Part shown: positions 26,091 through 35,355 of the stretch, piece after piece
Position numbering within the stretch: the stretch's first letter is position 1
Layout: each line of letters starts with the position of its first letter
From: CAHJXF01 sp038225855
Lineage (GTDB): Bacteria; Pseudomonadota; Gammaproteobacteria; Burkholderiales; Burkholderiaceae_D
Assembly: GCA_038225855.1 (NCBI GenBank)
Contig: JBBRQU010000002.1
Span: 214,385 to 278,384, forward strand
Length of the DNA stretch: 64,000 nucleotides
Direction: 5' to 3'
The notes under the pieces: model-generated
Told to the model about the DNA's origin: nothing
What the model saw: only the letters and a program-made list of their open reading frames with translations
Database searches by the model: none
Made by a program: the position numbers and the translations under genes

Positions 26091-27678
26091 CGAACGCCGG
26101 CGGCACAGGCGTACGGAGGCGTCTCGCGGATTACCGTCGAAACTGTCGACTTTCGCGGTGCTCGTCGCCTGGGCCACATTGATGGGTCAGACCGCGCATG
26201 CGCAAGCGCGTGATCCCTGGCGCCTCCAGCCATCGCTGTCGATCGGCGAAACATGGTCGGACAACATCAATCTCGCGGCACCCGGAAGCGAACGATCGGA
26301 TCTCGTCACGAACATTTCTCCGGCGCTTCAACTGACGCGCCTGGGCTCGCGGTTGAAAGTCGATTTCGTCTATCGGCCCCAGCTTCTCTATTACGCGCAG
26401 GGGACCAACGGCTCGACGTTGCGCAACTATCTCGACGCGGTCGCGAATGCGACGCTGGTCGAGAACCTGCTTTTCTTCGACGCGCGGGCATCGGTATCGC
26501 AAGAGAACGTTTCGCCATTCGGAAGCCTCGCCGCGAATTCGGTCAACGGGTCGAACAATCGTACCGAGTCGCGCAACTATTCCTTCGGACCTTCGTTGCG
26601 TTCGCGCTTCGGCAACGACATCAGCTACAGCACGGGTTATCGGTACACGGGATCGAGCTACAACTCCAACGCCGTGGCGACCAATCATACGAGCGAGATT
26701 TACGGAAACATCCAGAGCGCCACCACGTTGCGCGATATCGGCGTGGGCGCCAATTTCGATCGCACCGATCAAGTCTACGGCGGCGCGAACGAAATCATCG
26801 TCGAGACGGTCGGCAGCAACCTGACCTATACGCTTTCGCCCACGATTCATTTGCGCGCCAACGTCGGCTATGACCGCAATCACTATCCGGCCGCGCCGGA
26901 CCGCGGCTTGTCGGGCGTTTCTTATTCTGGAGGTTTCGACTGGAATCCGACGCGACACACCAGTCTGAGCGCGCAGGTCGGTCATCGTTATTTCGGCCCG
27001 ACCGCAAACATTTCGCTCAACCAGGCCACCGCGCATGCGGCGTTGCACGTGAGCTTCACGCGCGACCAGACCACTTCATCGTCGGCCGGTCTGGGCGTGG
27101 TCGCCAATCCCGAGTACGCATTGCTCGATCAAATTCTTCTGGCTTCGATTCCCGATCCGATCCAGCGTGCCCTCGCGGTCGCCAGCTTTCTGGCGCGCGC
27201 GGGCTTGTCGACAGCGCGGTTCGGCACGACCGGCTTTATCTCGACTCAGCTCTACGTGCAAAAGCGCTTCGAGGTCTCTCTCGCTTTACTCGGCTTGCGC
27301 AACAACGTGACGCTCAATGTCTTTCGCGCCGAGTCCCAGGCGTTGTCGACTCTCGCCACGAGTTTCGACGTCTTCAATCAGGCCAGCAAATTCCGTCAAA
27401 CCGGCTATTCGGCCAATTGGAGCCACACACTCGGTCCGCGCACCAGCGCGAATGTGAGCGTGCAGAAGTTTCACAACAAGGCGCTTTCCGGCAGCGGCGA
27501 TACCAAGCAGCAGATCATCCTTGCTTCCATCAATCGTCAATTCCAGAGGCGTCTCTCGGGCAGTCTCCAGTACCGCAACACGCGCCAGGACAGCAATGGC
27601 GGCGGCAACGGAGGCAATTTCTTTTCGAGCAACTATCGCGAGAACGCCGTGATCGGCTCGCTAAATCTGACTTTCTGA
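26080..27678 (+). CDS. XrtA-associated outer-membrane protein (TIGR03016 type)
   Basis: The product (532 aa) has a basic N-terminus, a signal segment (STFAVLVAWATLMGQTAHAQA) and then a long run of amphipathic beta-strand-like sequence (SLSIGETWSDNINL, YRPQLLYYAQG, GYRYTGSSYNSN) ending in the aromatic C-terminus IGSLNLTF, typical of outer-membrane barrels. It belongs with the PEP-CTERM associated TIGR03016 proteins and is probably an outer-membrane component of export. The ATG at 26080 overlaps the kinase gene by 11 bp, suggesting coupling. Other starts are not clearly better. Confidence 0.88.
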   Translation: MVIDERRRHRRTEASRGLPSKLSTFAVLVAWATLMGQTAHAQARDPWRLQPSLSIGETWSDNINLAAPGSERSDLVTNISPALQLTRLGSRLKVDFVYRPQLLYYAQGTNGSTLRNYLDAVANATLVENLLFFDARASVSQENVSPFGSLAANSVNGSNNRTESRNYSFGPSLRSRFGNDISYSTGYRYTGSSYNSNAVATNHTSEIYGNIQSATTLRDIGVGANFDRTDQVYGGANEIIVETVGSNLTYTLSPTIHLRANVGYDRNHYPAAPDRGLSGVSYSGGFDWNPTRHTSLSAQVGHRYFGPTANISLNQATAHAALHVSFTRDQTTSSSAGLGVVANPEYALLDQILLASIPDPIQRALAVASFLARAGLSTARFGTTGFISTQLYVQKRFEVSLALLGLRNNVTLNVFRAESQALSTLATSFDVFNQASKFRQTGYSANWSHTLGPRTSANVSVQKFHNKALSGSGDTKQQIILASINRQFQRRLSGSLQYRNTRQDSNGGGNGGNFFSSNYRENAVIGSLNLTF

Positions 27679-27690
27679 GCGAGGCCCGCC

Positions 27691-28821
27691 ATGTATGAAT
27701 CATTCTATGGATTGACCGGCAAGCCGTTTCAACTCAATCCCGATCCGGCGTTCTTCTATCGCAGCCGCGGTCATGGCCGCGCGATGGCCTACCTCGATTA
27801 CGGTGTGCATCAGGCCGAAGGCTTCATCGTCATAACGGGCGATGTCGGCGCGGGCAAGACGACGCTGGTTCGCAATCTGCTGCGCTCCCTCGCGCCCGGC
27901 AATCTGGTCGCCAAACAAATCGTCAGCACGCAGCTCGATGCCGATGACATGTTGCGGATGGTTGCCGGCGCGTTCTTCGGCGTGCAGCCCGAACTGCCCG
28001 ACAAGGCCAGCCTGCTGCTCGGGCTCGAGCGCTATTTCCGGCGCTTGCAGCTCGAAGGCAAGCGTGCGTTGCTGATCGTCGATGAGGCGCAGAACCTGAC
28101 GCCGCGGGCGGTCGAAGAGCTGCGCATGCTGTCGAATTTTCAGACCAACGAGCGCTCGCTGCTGCAGAGTTTTCTCCTGGGTCAGCCCGAATTCCGGCAG
28201 ATCATGCAGCAGCCCGAAATGCGTCAGCTTCGGCAACGCGTGATCGCGTCGTATCACCTCGGGCCGCTCGGTCCAGAAGAAACCAAGGCCTACATCGAAC
28301 ACCGGCTCGGTCTCGTCGGTTGGCAGAACAACCCGAGCTTCGACGATGCTGCGTTCGCCGCGATCCACGAAGCCGCGGGGGGCATTCCACGACAGATCAA
28401 CGTGCTCTGCGATCGCATACTGCTCGCCGCGTTTCTCGGCGAGAAGCACAATTTGACCGAGAGCGACGTCGCCGATGTCGCTGAAGAGCTGCGCACCGAG
28501 TTGCGTGGCGGTCTTTCGGATGAGGAAGCCGAGGCGGCAAGCAAGGGGATCAGCGCAGGCGTGATGCCTGTGTATGCGCCGACGCTGTCGCTGGTGAACG
28601 GCAAGGCGACCTTCGATTCGCGCCGCCTTTCACGCGACGCGAACGGCGTCCTGCTCAACGGTCTGGCCGAGCAGGTACATCTTCTGCAGCAGTCGGCGGC
28701 AAGCATCGCGCGCACGCTCGATCACTTGCGTGCGACCGAGCAACCCGAAGAACGACACGAAGAGCGTGCCGAAGCGCAGCCCGCAGAGCGGCAAGCCCAG
28801 GTCGGCGGGATGGAATCCTGA
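27691..28821 (+). CDS. XrtA-associated AAA ATPase (ExeA/GspA-like)
   Basis: The product (376 aa) starts MYESFYGLTGKPFQLNPDP, characteristic of ExeA-type ATPases. It has Walker A GDVGAGKTT (50-58), Walker B RALLIVDEAQNL and a sensor region with PEMRQLRQRVIASYHL. The C-terminal part after about 270 is low-complexity and Glu/Ala-rich. The family (TIGR03015 type) is found in XrtA loci and probably helps assemble the export machinery. It follows the outer-membrane gene by 12 bp and precedes the epimerase by two. Confidence 0.92.
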   Translation: MYESFYGLTGKPFQLNPDPAFFYRSRGHGRAMAYLDYGVHQAEGFIVITGDVGAGKTTLVRNLLRSLAPGNLVAKQIVSTQLDADDMLRMVAGAFFGVQPELPDKASLLLGLERYFRRLQLEGKRALLIVDEAQNLTPRAVEELRMLSNFQTNERSLLQSFLLGQPEFRQIMQQPEMRQLRQRVIASYHLGPLGPEETKAYIEHRLGLVGWQNNPSFDDAAFAAIHEAAGGIPRQINVLCDRILLAAFLGEKHNLTESDVADVAEELRTELRGGLSDEEAEAASKGISAGVMPVYAPTLSLVNGKATFDSRRLSRDANGVLLNGLAEQVHLLQQSAASIARTLDHLRATEQPEERHEERAEAQPAERQAQVGGMES

Positions 28822-28823
28822 AC

Positions 28824-30155
28824 ATGAGCATAGCCGGCGGCATCGACACACGCGCAATCGAACACGCGGCTGCGGCCGCGGCTGCTGCGTCGAGTGCGGC
28901 GTCGGGTCCCGCGGTACGGATTATCCTGTGCGTCGTGGGTGCGCGACCCAACTACATGAAGATGGCGCCGATCATTCGCGCGCTCGAACGACACGGCGAT
29001 GTGCTGCGGCCCGTGCTCGTGCATACCGGTCAACATTACGACGCCGCGATGAACGACAGCTTCTTCACCGCGCTCGGCATGCCCCGGCCGACGGTCAATC
29101 TCGAAGTCGGCTCGGCCAGTCATGCCGTGCAGACCGCGGAAATCATGAAGCGCTTCGAGCCGGTGCTCGACGCGTATGCTCCGGCAGCGGTGCTGGTGGT
29201 GGGTGACGTGAACTCGACGATCGCGTGCGCGCTGGTCGCCAGCAAGAAGGGCGTGCCGGTGGTGCACGTCGAAGCGGGACTGCGCAGTTACGACCGCACC
29301 ATGCCCGAAGAGATCAACCGCGTCCTCACCGATCAGATCGCGGATCTGCTCTACACCACCGAGCGATCGGCAGAAGTGAATCTGAACGCGGAGGGCATCG
29401 CCGGCGAGCGCATCGTTTTCGTCGGCAACGTGATGATCGATACGCTGCTCGCCAATCGAGCTGCCGCCGTGCCTGCACGCGAGACGCTGCGCGAACTGCC
29501 GATTTTTCAGGCGGTATTCGACCCCACGAACGGCGACCATGCGGGCTATGGCGTGGTCACGATGCACCGACCCTCGAACGTCGATGCTCGCGAGACTTTC
29601 GCGCGTCTTCTGGACGCACTCGACCAAGTCGCCTCGCGATTGCCGCTGGTGCTCGCGCTTCATCCGCGCACGCAGGCGCGCATCGCCGAGTTCGGTTTCG
29701 ACGATCGTTTCGATGCACGCCGGGTCGCGATCCTTCCGCCGCAAGGCTATCTCCAAATGCTCGGCTTGATGGCCGATGCGACGATGGTGCTGACCGACTC
29801 GGGCGGGCTGCAGGAAGAGACCACCGCGCTCGGCGTTCCCTGCATCACCTTGCGCGAGAACACCGAACGCCCGATCACGATTGCCGAAGGGACCAATACC
29901 TTGTGCGGTACCGATACGCGTCGCATCGTCGACACGGCGTTCGAGATTCTGCATGGCGGCGGCAAGCGCGGACGTGCGCCCGAACTGTGGGACGGACACG
30001 CGGCCGAGCGCATTGCGAGCCATCTCGCGTCGTGGGTTTCAGCGCGGGTTGCATCGCACGCGGCGTCGTCGGTTTCATCGTCGGTTCCATCGCCGGGTTC
30101 GTCGGATGCCGCGCCGACGACTGCCGCATCGAACCCATTGAAGAAGGCGGCCTGA
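28824..30155 (+). CDS. wecB: UDP-N-acetylglucosamine 2-epimerase (non-hydrolysing)
   Basis: The product (443 aa) interconverts UDP-GlcNAc and UDP-ManNAc, a precursor for the exopolysaccharide. Signature blocks are CVVGARPNYMKMAPI, LVVGDVNSTIA, HVEAGLRSYDRTMPEEINR and LTDSGGLQEE. The N-terminus (about 1-30) is Ala-rich, and the last 40 residues are a Ser/Ala/Val-rich low-complexity tail not found in standard WecB, probably dispensable. It sits between the ATPase and the deacetylase in the operon. Confidence 0.94.
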   Translation: MSIAGGIDTRAIEHAAAAAAAASSAASGPAVRIILCVVGARPNYMKMAPIIRALERHGDVLRPVLVHTGQHYDAAMNDSFFTALGMPRPTVNLEVGSASHAVQTAEIMKRFEPVLDAYAPAAVLVVGDVNSTIACALVASKKGVPVVHVEAGLRSYDRTMPEEINRVLTDQIADLLYTTERSAEVNLNAEGIAGERIVFVGNVMIDTLLANRAAAVPARETLRELPIFQAVFDPTNGDHAGYGVVTMHRPSNVDARETFARLLDALDQVASRLPLVLALHPRTQARIAEFGFDDRFDARRVAILPPQGYLQMLGLMADATMVLTDSGGLQEETTALGVPCITLRENTERPITIAEGTNTLCGTDTRRIVDTAFEILHGGGKRGRAPELWDGHAAERIASHLASWVSARVASHAASSVSSSVPSPGSSDAAPTTAASNPLKKAA

Positions 30156-30156
30156 C

Positions 30157-31077
30157 GTGTACACGCCTCTGGTCTCGACACCATCCGAAGAGCGCTACCG
30201 CGACACGCAGGCGCGCCACGATGCGCTGCGCACGCGCGCGGACGCCACCGTCAACGCGCTGACCATCGATGTCGAAGACTACTTTCAGGTCTCGGCTTTC
30301 GCACCGTTCATCGCACGCGACTCGTGGGACGGCATCCCGTGCCGCGCGGAAGCGAATGTATCGCGCATTCTCGATCTGCTGGCATCGCACGATGCCAAGG
30401 CGACTTTCTTCACGCTCGGCTGGATCGCCGAACGCCATCCGCAGATCGTTCGCGCAATCATCGCGGGCGGTCACGAACTGGCAAGTCACGGCTATGGACA
30501 CCTGCGCGCGTCCGAGCAGACGCCGTCGGAATTCAGCAACGACATCGTTCGCGCCAAGAAGCTGCTCGAAGACATCGGCGGCATCGAGGTCAAGGGCTAT
30601 CGCGCGCCGAGCTTCTCGATCAATCAGGAAAATCTCTGGGCGCTCGACTGCATCCGCGAGGCGGGGTATCGCTACAGTTCGAGCATCTATCCGGTCAGGC
30701 ACGATCACTACGGCATGCCCGATGCGCCGCGCTTCGCGTATGCGTCTCTGCCCGATCTGGTCGAAGTCCCGGTCACGACCGTCGATCTCTTCAATCGCCA
30801 CTGGCCCGCGGGCGGCGGCGGCTACTTCAGACTGCTGCCGTACGCGTTGTCGCGCTGGTTGTTGAAGCGCGTGAATCGCATCGATGGCGAGTCGTGCATG
30901 TTCTATTTCCATCCGTGGGAGCTCGATCCCGAGCAGCCGCGCGTGGCGGGCATCGACGCAAAGACGCGTTTTCGTCACTACCTCAATCTCGATCGCATGC
31001 AGTCCAGGCTCGAGAAGCTGCTGAACGATTTTCGCTGGGATCGGGTCGACCGCGTTTTTCTGCGCGGGTCGGTTTGA
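30157..31077 (+). CDS. XrtA system polysaccharide deacetylase (TIGR03006 type)
   Basis: The product (306 aa) removes acetyl groups from the polysaccharide. NodB-domain blocks are NALTIDVEDYFQVSAF (Asp and metal site), KATFFTLGWIAERHP, GHELASHGYGH (metal-binding His pair) and YRAPSFSI, then a C-terminal DUF3473-like part (FYFHPWELDPEQPR). The combination matches the XrtA-associated family. The GTG at 30157 lies one base after the epimerase stop; a start a few codons later is possible. Confidence 0.93.
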   Translation: MYTPLVSTPSEERYRDTQARHDALRTRADATVNALTIDVEDYFQVSAFAPFIARDSWDGIPCRAEANVSRILDLLASHDAKATFFTLGWIAERHPQIVRAIIAGGHELASHGYGHLRASEQTPSEFSNDIVRAKKLLEDIGGIEVKGYRAPSFSINQENLWALDCIREAGYRYSSSIYPVRHDHYGMPDAPRFAYASLPDLVEVPVTTVDLFNRHWPAGGGGYFRLLPYALSRWLLKRVNRIDGESCMFYFHPWELDPEQPRVAGIDAKTRFRHYLNLDRMQSRLEKLLNDFRWDRVDRVFLRGSV

Positions 31078-31104
31078 TCCTCGCATTTCGATTTCGTCGC
31101 GCGC

Positions 31105-32253
31105 ATGAAAGCGGAATCCTTCGAAACCCTGCGTCCGCTCGATCCTGCAAGCGGCGTCCAGACTTCCATGCCTGACGCGGATGGAGCGCACTTGCTTTCA
31201 GCGCCCGTGATTCGCGAGATGGGCGACGCCGATCGCGCGCGCTGGGACGCATTCGTGTCGGCATCTCCCGACACCACCTTCTTTCATCGAGCCGCCTGGC
31301 GTGACGTGATCGATCAGGCCTTCGGCCATCGCACCTTGTATCTCTATGCCGAACGCGCGGGCCGCATCGTCGGCGTCCTGCCGCTTGCCCGACAGAAGAG
31401 CGTGCTGTTCGGCGACGCGTTGATCTCGCTGCCGTTCTGCGTCTATGGCGGCGTCGCCGCGCAAGACCGCGTCGCTGCCGATGCGCTGCTCGACGCGGCC
31501 GAGGCGCGCGCCAGCGACATGGGCGTCGGACATCTCGAATGTCGCAACCTCGGCGGCGAGGTTCACAGTGACGTCGACAGCGCGCGCGAGGGCTGGACCA
31601 CCACCGACCTCTACGTCACCTTTCGCAAGGGGATCGCACGCGATCCGGAAGCCAACATGCTTGCGATACCGCGCAAGCAGCGCGCGATGGTGAGAAAGGG
31701 CATCAAGGCGAATCTCGCAAGTACGCTCGACGACGACGTCGATCGCTTCTTCGCGCTCTATGCCGACAACGTGCATCGTCACGGCACGCCCGCGCAGTCG
31801 CGTCGCTATTTCGAGCTGCTCAAGACCGCGTTCGGGGACGATTGCCGCGTGCTCACCGTCACCACGCCATCGGGAGACGCGGTGTCGAGCGTGCTCACGT
31901 TCTATTTTCGCAATGAAGTCCTGCCGTATTACGCGGGCGATGCGCTGGTCTCGCGCGACACCGCGGCCAACGACTTCAAGTATTGGGAGTTGATGCGCCG
32001 TTCGTGCGAGGAAGGATTCACACTGTTCGACTACGGTCGCAGCAAGGTCGGCACAGGGCCTTACGACTTCAAGCGCAACTGGGGCTTCACGCCGCAGCCG
32101 CTCGCCTACGCGTACAAGCTGGTGCGCGCCTCGCGCGTGCCCGAGAACAATCCGTTGAACCCCAAGTACCGGGCTTTCATTGCACTCTGGCAGCGCATGC
32201 CGCTCGCTCTGGCCAATCGCATCGGGCCGCTGATCGCGAGGAGTCTGGGCTGA
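31105..32253 (+). CDS. XrtA-associated FemAB-like acyltransferase
   Basis: The product (382 aa) has two GNAT-like halves, with TTFFHRAAWRDVIDQAFGH, LPLARQKSVLFGDALISLPF and the C-terminal FDYGRSKVGTGPYDFKRNWG typical of PEP-CTERM/XrtA FemAB proteins (TIGR03019 type). FemAB relatives use aminoacyl-tRNA to extend peptides; the role in this system is unknown. Several internal Met codons could be the start. The stop overlaps the next gene by one base. Confidence 0.9.
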   Translation: MKAESFETLRPLDPASGVQTSMPDADGAHLLSAPVIREMGDADRARWDAFVSASPDTTFFHRAAWRDVIDQAFGHRTLYLYAERAGRIVGVLPLARQKSVLFGDALISLPFCVYGGVAAQDRVAADALLDAAEARASDMGVGHLECRNLGGEVHSDVDSAREGWTTTDLYVTFRKGIARDPEANMLAIPRKQRAMVRKGIKANLASTLDDDVDRFFALYADNVHRHGTPAQSRRYFELLKTAFGDDCRVLTVTTPSGDAVSSVLTFYFRNEVLPYYAGDALVSRDTAANDFKYWELMRRSCEEGFTLFDYGRSKVGTGPYDFKRNWGFTPQPLAYAYKLVRASRVPENNPLNPKYRAFIALWQRMPLALANRIGPLIARSLG

Positions 32254-33596
32254 TGGACGACCTCCTCTTTCTCGCGCACCGTATTCCCTATCCGCCCAAC
32301 AAGGGCGACAAGCTGCGCTCGTACCATGTCTTGAAGCACCTCGCGAGCCGCTATCGCGTGCACTTGGGCGCCTTCGTCGATGACGTCGACGATTGGCAGC
32401 ATGTCGATACGGTCAAGCATCTTTGCGCCGGCGAAACGCTGTGCCTGCCGTTGTCGCCGCGTCGCGCCAAGCTGCGCAGCCTCACGGGTCTTGCAACCGG
32501 TCAGGCGCTCGCGATTCCCTATTACCGCGACGCGCGCATGACGCGCTGGGTCGAGCACGTCGTCAACCGTCATCGCATTCGGCGCGTGGTCGTGTTCTCG
32601 TCGCCGATGGCGCAATACGTCAACGAGCTCGACGACCTCGATCGCCTGATCGACTTCGTCGATGTCGATTCCGACAAGTGGAAGCAATACGCCGACGCGA
32701 GCAGCACGGCCACGGCATGGCTCTATCGCCGCGAGGCCGAAGCCCTGCTCGAGTTCGAGCGCTACAGCGCCGCGCGTGCGATCGCGAGCGTGTTCGTCAC
32801 CCAAGCCGAGTCGGCGCTGTTCAGGCGTCTCGCGGGCGATCTGATTTCGCCGGTGATCACGGTCGAGAACGGCGTCGACTGCGATTATTTTTCACCTGCG
32901 GCCGTCGCGATGCCCGAGGGCTGGCAGCAGGGCAAGAGCGAGGCAGACAATCGCAGGATCGTCTTCACCGGCGCGATGGACTACAAACCCAACGTCGATG
33001 CCGCCGCGTGGTTCAGCCGCGAAGTGTTGCCCTTGATCCGTCATCAGTTGCCCGAGGCAAGCTTCTGGATCGTCGGCGCGAGACCGACGGCGGAGGTGCG
33101 CTCGCTCGCGCGCGCCAACGAGGTCGTCGTGACCGGTACCGTGTCGGATGTCCGTCCCTACCTCGCGCACGCGGGCGCGGTCGTAGTGCCGATGCGCCTC
33201 GCGCGCGGCATTCAGAACAAGGCGCTCGAAGCGATGGCGATGGGTGCGGCGACGGTGATATCGACCTTGTCGGCGGTCGCGATCAACGCCGTGCCGGGCC
33301 GCGACTTCGTGCTCGCCGACGATGCCGAGTCGTTCGCGCGCGCCGTCGTCGAACTCCTGAACGACCCGCGCGAACGCGAACGTCTCGGCCACGCGGGACG
33401 CAACGTGGTGCTCGAGAACTACGATTGGTCGCGCAACCTGGCGCGCATCGATCGCTGCTTCGACTCAAACTTCGATCGCAGCGTCGATCAACTATTCGAC
33501 GTGCCGCCGCGTGTCGAAGCGTCGACGCCGGATTCCGTTTTCAAACGTCGCGCGCCTCCCGGGCCGCTACTCGCAACAGAGGTCGAACATGCCTGA
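32253..33596 (+). CDS. XrtA system glycosyltransferase, TIGR03087 type (GT4)
   Basis: The product (447 aa) has a GT-B fold. The N-terminus DDLLFLAHRIPYPPNKGDKLRSYHVLKHL and the LGAFVDDVDDWQH segment are hallmarks of this XrtA-associated transferase. The C-terminal nucleotide-sugar domain has FTGAMDYKPNVDAA and QNKALEAMAMGAATV. The ATG overlaps the FemAB stop (TGATG). The acceptor is unknown, but the family is almost always next to exosortase A. A Pro-rich tail overlaps the exosortase start by 8 bp. Confidence 0.93.
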   Translation: MDDLLFLAHRIPYPPNKGDKLRSYHVLKHLASRYRVHLGAFVDDVDDWQHVDTVKHLCAGETLCLPLSPRRAKLRSLTGLATGQALAIPYYRDARMTRWVEHVVNRHRIRRVVVFSSPMAQYVNELDDLDRLIDFVDVDSDKWKQYADASSTATAWLYRREAEALLEFERYSAARAIASVFVTQAESALFRRLAGDLISPVITVENGVDCDYFSPAAVAMPEGWQQGKSEADNRRIVFTGAMDYKPNVDAAAWFSREVLPLIRHQLPEASFWIVGARPTAEVRSLARANEVVVTGTVSDVRPYLAHAGAVVVPMRLARGIQNKALEAMAMGAATVISTLSAVAINAVPGRDFVLADDAESFARAVVELLNDPRERERLGHAGRNVVLENYDWSRNLARIDRCFDSNFDRSVDQLFDVPPRVEASTPDSVFKRRAPPGPLLATEVEHA

Positions 33597-35355
33597 GGGC
33601 AGCGGAACGATCGTCGGCCCGGCGGGTGCGAGCCCTGCGCGGCGCAGCCAACGGGCGGTCGCGCAGCCAGTCGCTGCGCAACCTGCATTCGCCGAGCGCG
33701 ACGTGCCGGCTTTGCAGCCGCTTGAACCAACGGATACGCAGACCATTCCGAAGCCCCGTTCCGCGAACGCTGCGGCGTGGAAAAGTGCGGGGCTGTCGTT
33801 CGCGCTCGCCTTTGCGGCGTTGCTCGGCATCTATCGCGAAACCGTGTACGACCTGATCGACGCGTGGTCGCACACCGGAACATTCGCGCACGGCTTCATC
33901 ATCTTTCCGGTCAGCGCCTGGCTGGTGTGGCGTCTGCGCGATCGTCTCGCATCGGCGACGCCCCGGCCGCAAGCGCTCGCGCTGTTGCCGCTCGGGGCTA
34001 GCGGACTGCTGTGGCTGCTCGGCTATTCGGCCGGCGCACACGCCGCCGAGCAATACGCGTTCATCGCGATGGTTCCGTGCCTGGTCTGGGCGATATTCGG
34101 CACCGACGTTACGAAGCGCATTCTTTTCCCTCTGGCCTTCCTGTTCTTCGCGGTGCCCGCGGGCGACTTCCTGATGCCCACGCTGATGGATCGCACCGCC
34201 GACTTCACGGTCGCCGCGTTGCGTCTGTCGGGCGTGCCGGTGTTTCGCGAAGGCAATTACTTTTCGATCCCGAGCGGCAACTGGTCGGTCGTCGAGGCGT
34301 GCAGCGGCCTGCGTTATCTGATCGCGTCGGTGACGCTCGGCTGCCTGTTCGCGTATCTCAATTATCGCGGCCTGTGGCGCCGCGCGGCCTTCATCTTCGC
34401 GGCGATCCTCGTGCCGATCGTGGCCAACTGGTTGCGCGCCTACATGATCGTGATGATCGCGCACCTCTCCAGCAACAAGCTCGCGACCGGCGTCGATCAT
34501 CTGGTCTATGGTTGGCTGTTCTTCGGCCTCGTGATGCTGCTGCTGTTCTGGGTCGGCAGTTTCTGGCGCGATGACGACGAGCCCGAACCTGCGTCCAGGC
34601 CCGATGTGTCGAAGCTAGCCGCGCAAGGTCCGTCCGCATTCACGCAGCGCATTGCAGAGGCTGCGTCATCGAGGACCGGCCCGCGCGCCTTCGGCGCGAT
34701 CGTCATTGCCGCGCTGGCGATCGCATTGCCGTGGCCCGCGCTTGCCGATTGGCTCGATCGCGTCGCTGACGCGTCGCATCCGGGGGCGATCACGCTCGAC
34801 CGTGTCGACGGATGGACCGCCGGCGCGCCTGCGTTATCGAGCTTCGCGCCGCACTATCCGCATCCGCGTTCACAGCTCAACGAGACCTTCGAGTCAGACC
34901 GGGGCAAGGTCGCCTTGTTCGTCGCTTACTACAGCGGGCAGTTGAACAACGGCCAGCTCGTCACTTACGACAACGACGTGGTCGTGGTCTCGGACAAGGT
35001 GTGGGGCGCCATCGCACAGCGCGCGCAGACGGCACACGTCGCAGGCCAGCCGCTATCGGTCGTCGAGACCGAGATCAGGGGCGACGCCGGTCGTCGTGGC
35101 GAGGAGCGCCTGCTCGCATGGCGCTGGTACTGGATCAACGGCCGCCTGACGACCAGCGACTATCTCGCGAAGGCCTGGAACGCGCTCGACAAGCTCACCG
35201 GTCGCGGCGACGATTCGGCCGTGATTGTCGTGACCACGTCGATGGCGGCGCAGGACGACGGAAAAGCGCGAGCCGCGCTCGAGTCCTTCGTCGCAGCCGC
35301 AGAGCCGCAGATCGCCGCGCGTCTGGCCGCGATTCGCGCACAGGCCCGGCAATGA
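33589..35355 (+). CDS. xrtA: Exosortase A fused to an EpsI domain
   Basis: The product (588 aa) is the membrane cysteine transpeptidase-like enzyme that processes PEP-CTERM proteins. About eight helices span 65-325. The active-site residues are Cys238 in VVEACSGLRY, Arg283 in NWLRAYM and His304 in GVDHLVYGW, all present. The soluble C-terminus (about 365-588) is an EpsI domain, as in fused exosortase A. The Pro/Ala-rich N-terminus before the first helix is about 65 residues, longer than usual, and an internal start is possible. It shares overlaps with both neighbours. Confidence 0.96.
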   Translation: MPEGSGTIVGPAGASPARRSQRAVAQPVAAQPAFAERDVPALQPLEPTDTQTIPKPRSANAAAWKSAGLSFALAFAALLGIYRETVYDLIDAWSHTGTFAHGFIIFPVSAWLVWRLRDRLASATPRPQALALLPLGASGLLWLLGYSAGAHAAEQYAFIAMVPCLVWAIFGTDVTKRILFPLAFLFFAVPAGDFLMPTLMDRTADFTVAALRLSGVPVFREGNYFSIPSGNWSVVEACSGLRYLIASVTLGCLFAYLNYRGLWRRAAFIFAAILVPIVANWLRAYMIVMIAHLSSNKLATGVDHLVYGWLFFGLVMLLLFWVGSFWRDDDEPEPASRPDVSKLAAQGPSAFTQRIAEAASSRTGPRAFGAIVIAALAIALPWPALADWLDRVADASHPGAITLDRVDGWTAGAPALSSFAPHYPHPRSQLNETFESDRGKVALFVAYYSGQLNNGQLVTYDNDVVVVSDKVWGAIAQRAQTAHVAGQPLSVVETEIRGDAGRRGEERLLAWRWYWINGRLTTSDYLAKAWNALDKLTGRGDDSAVIVVTTSMAAQDDGKARAALESFVAAAEPQIAARLAAIRAQARQ

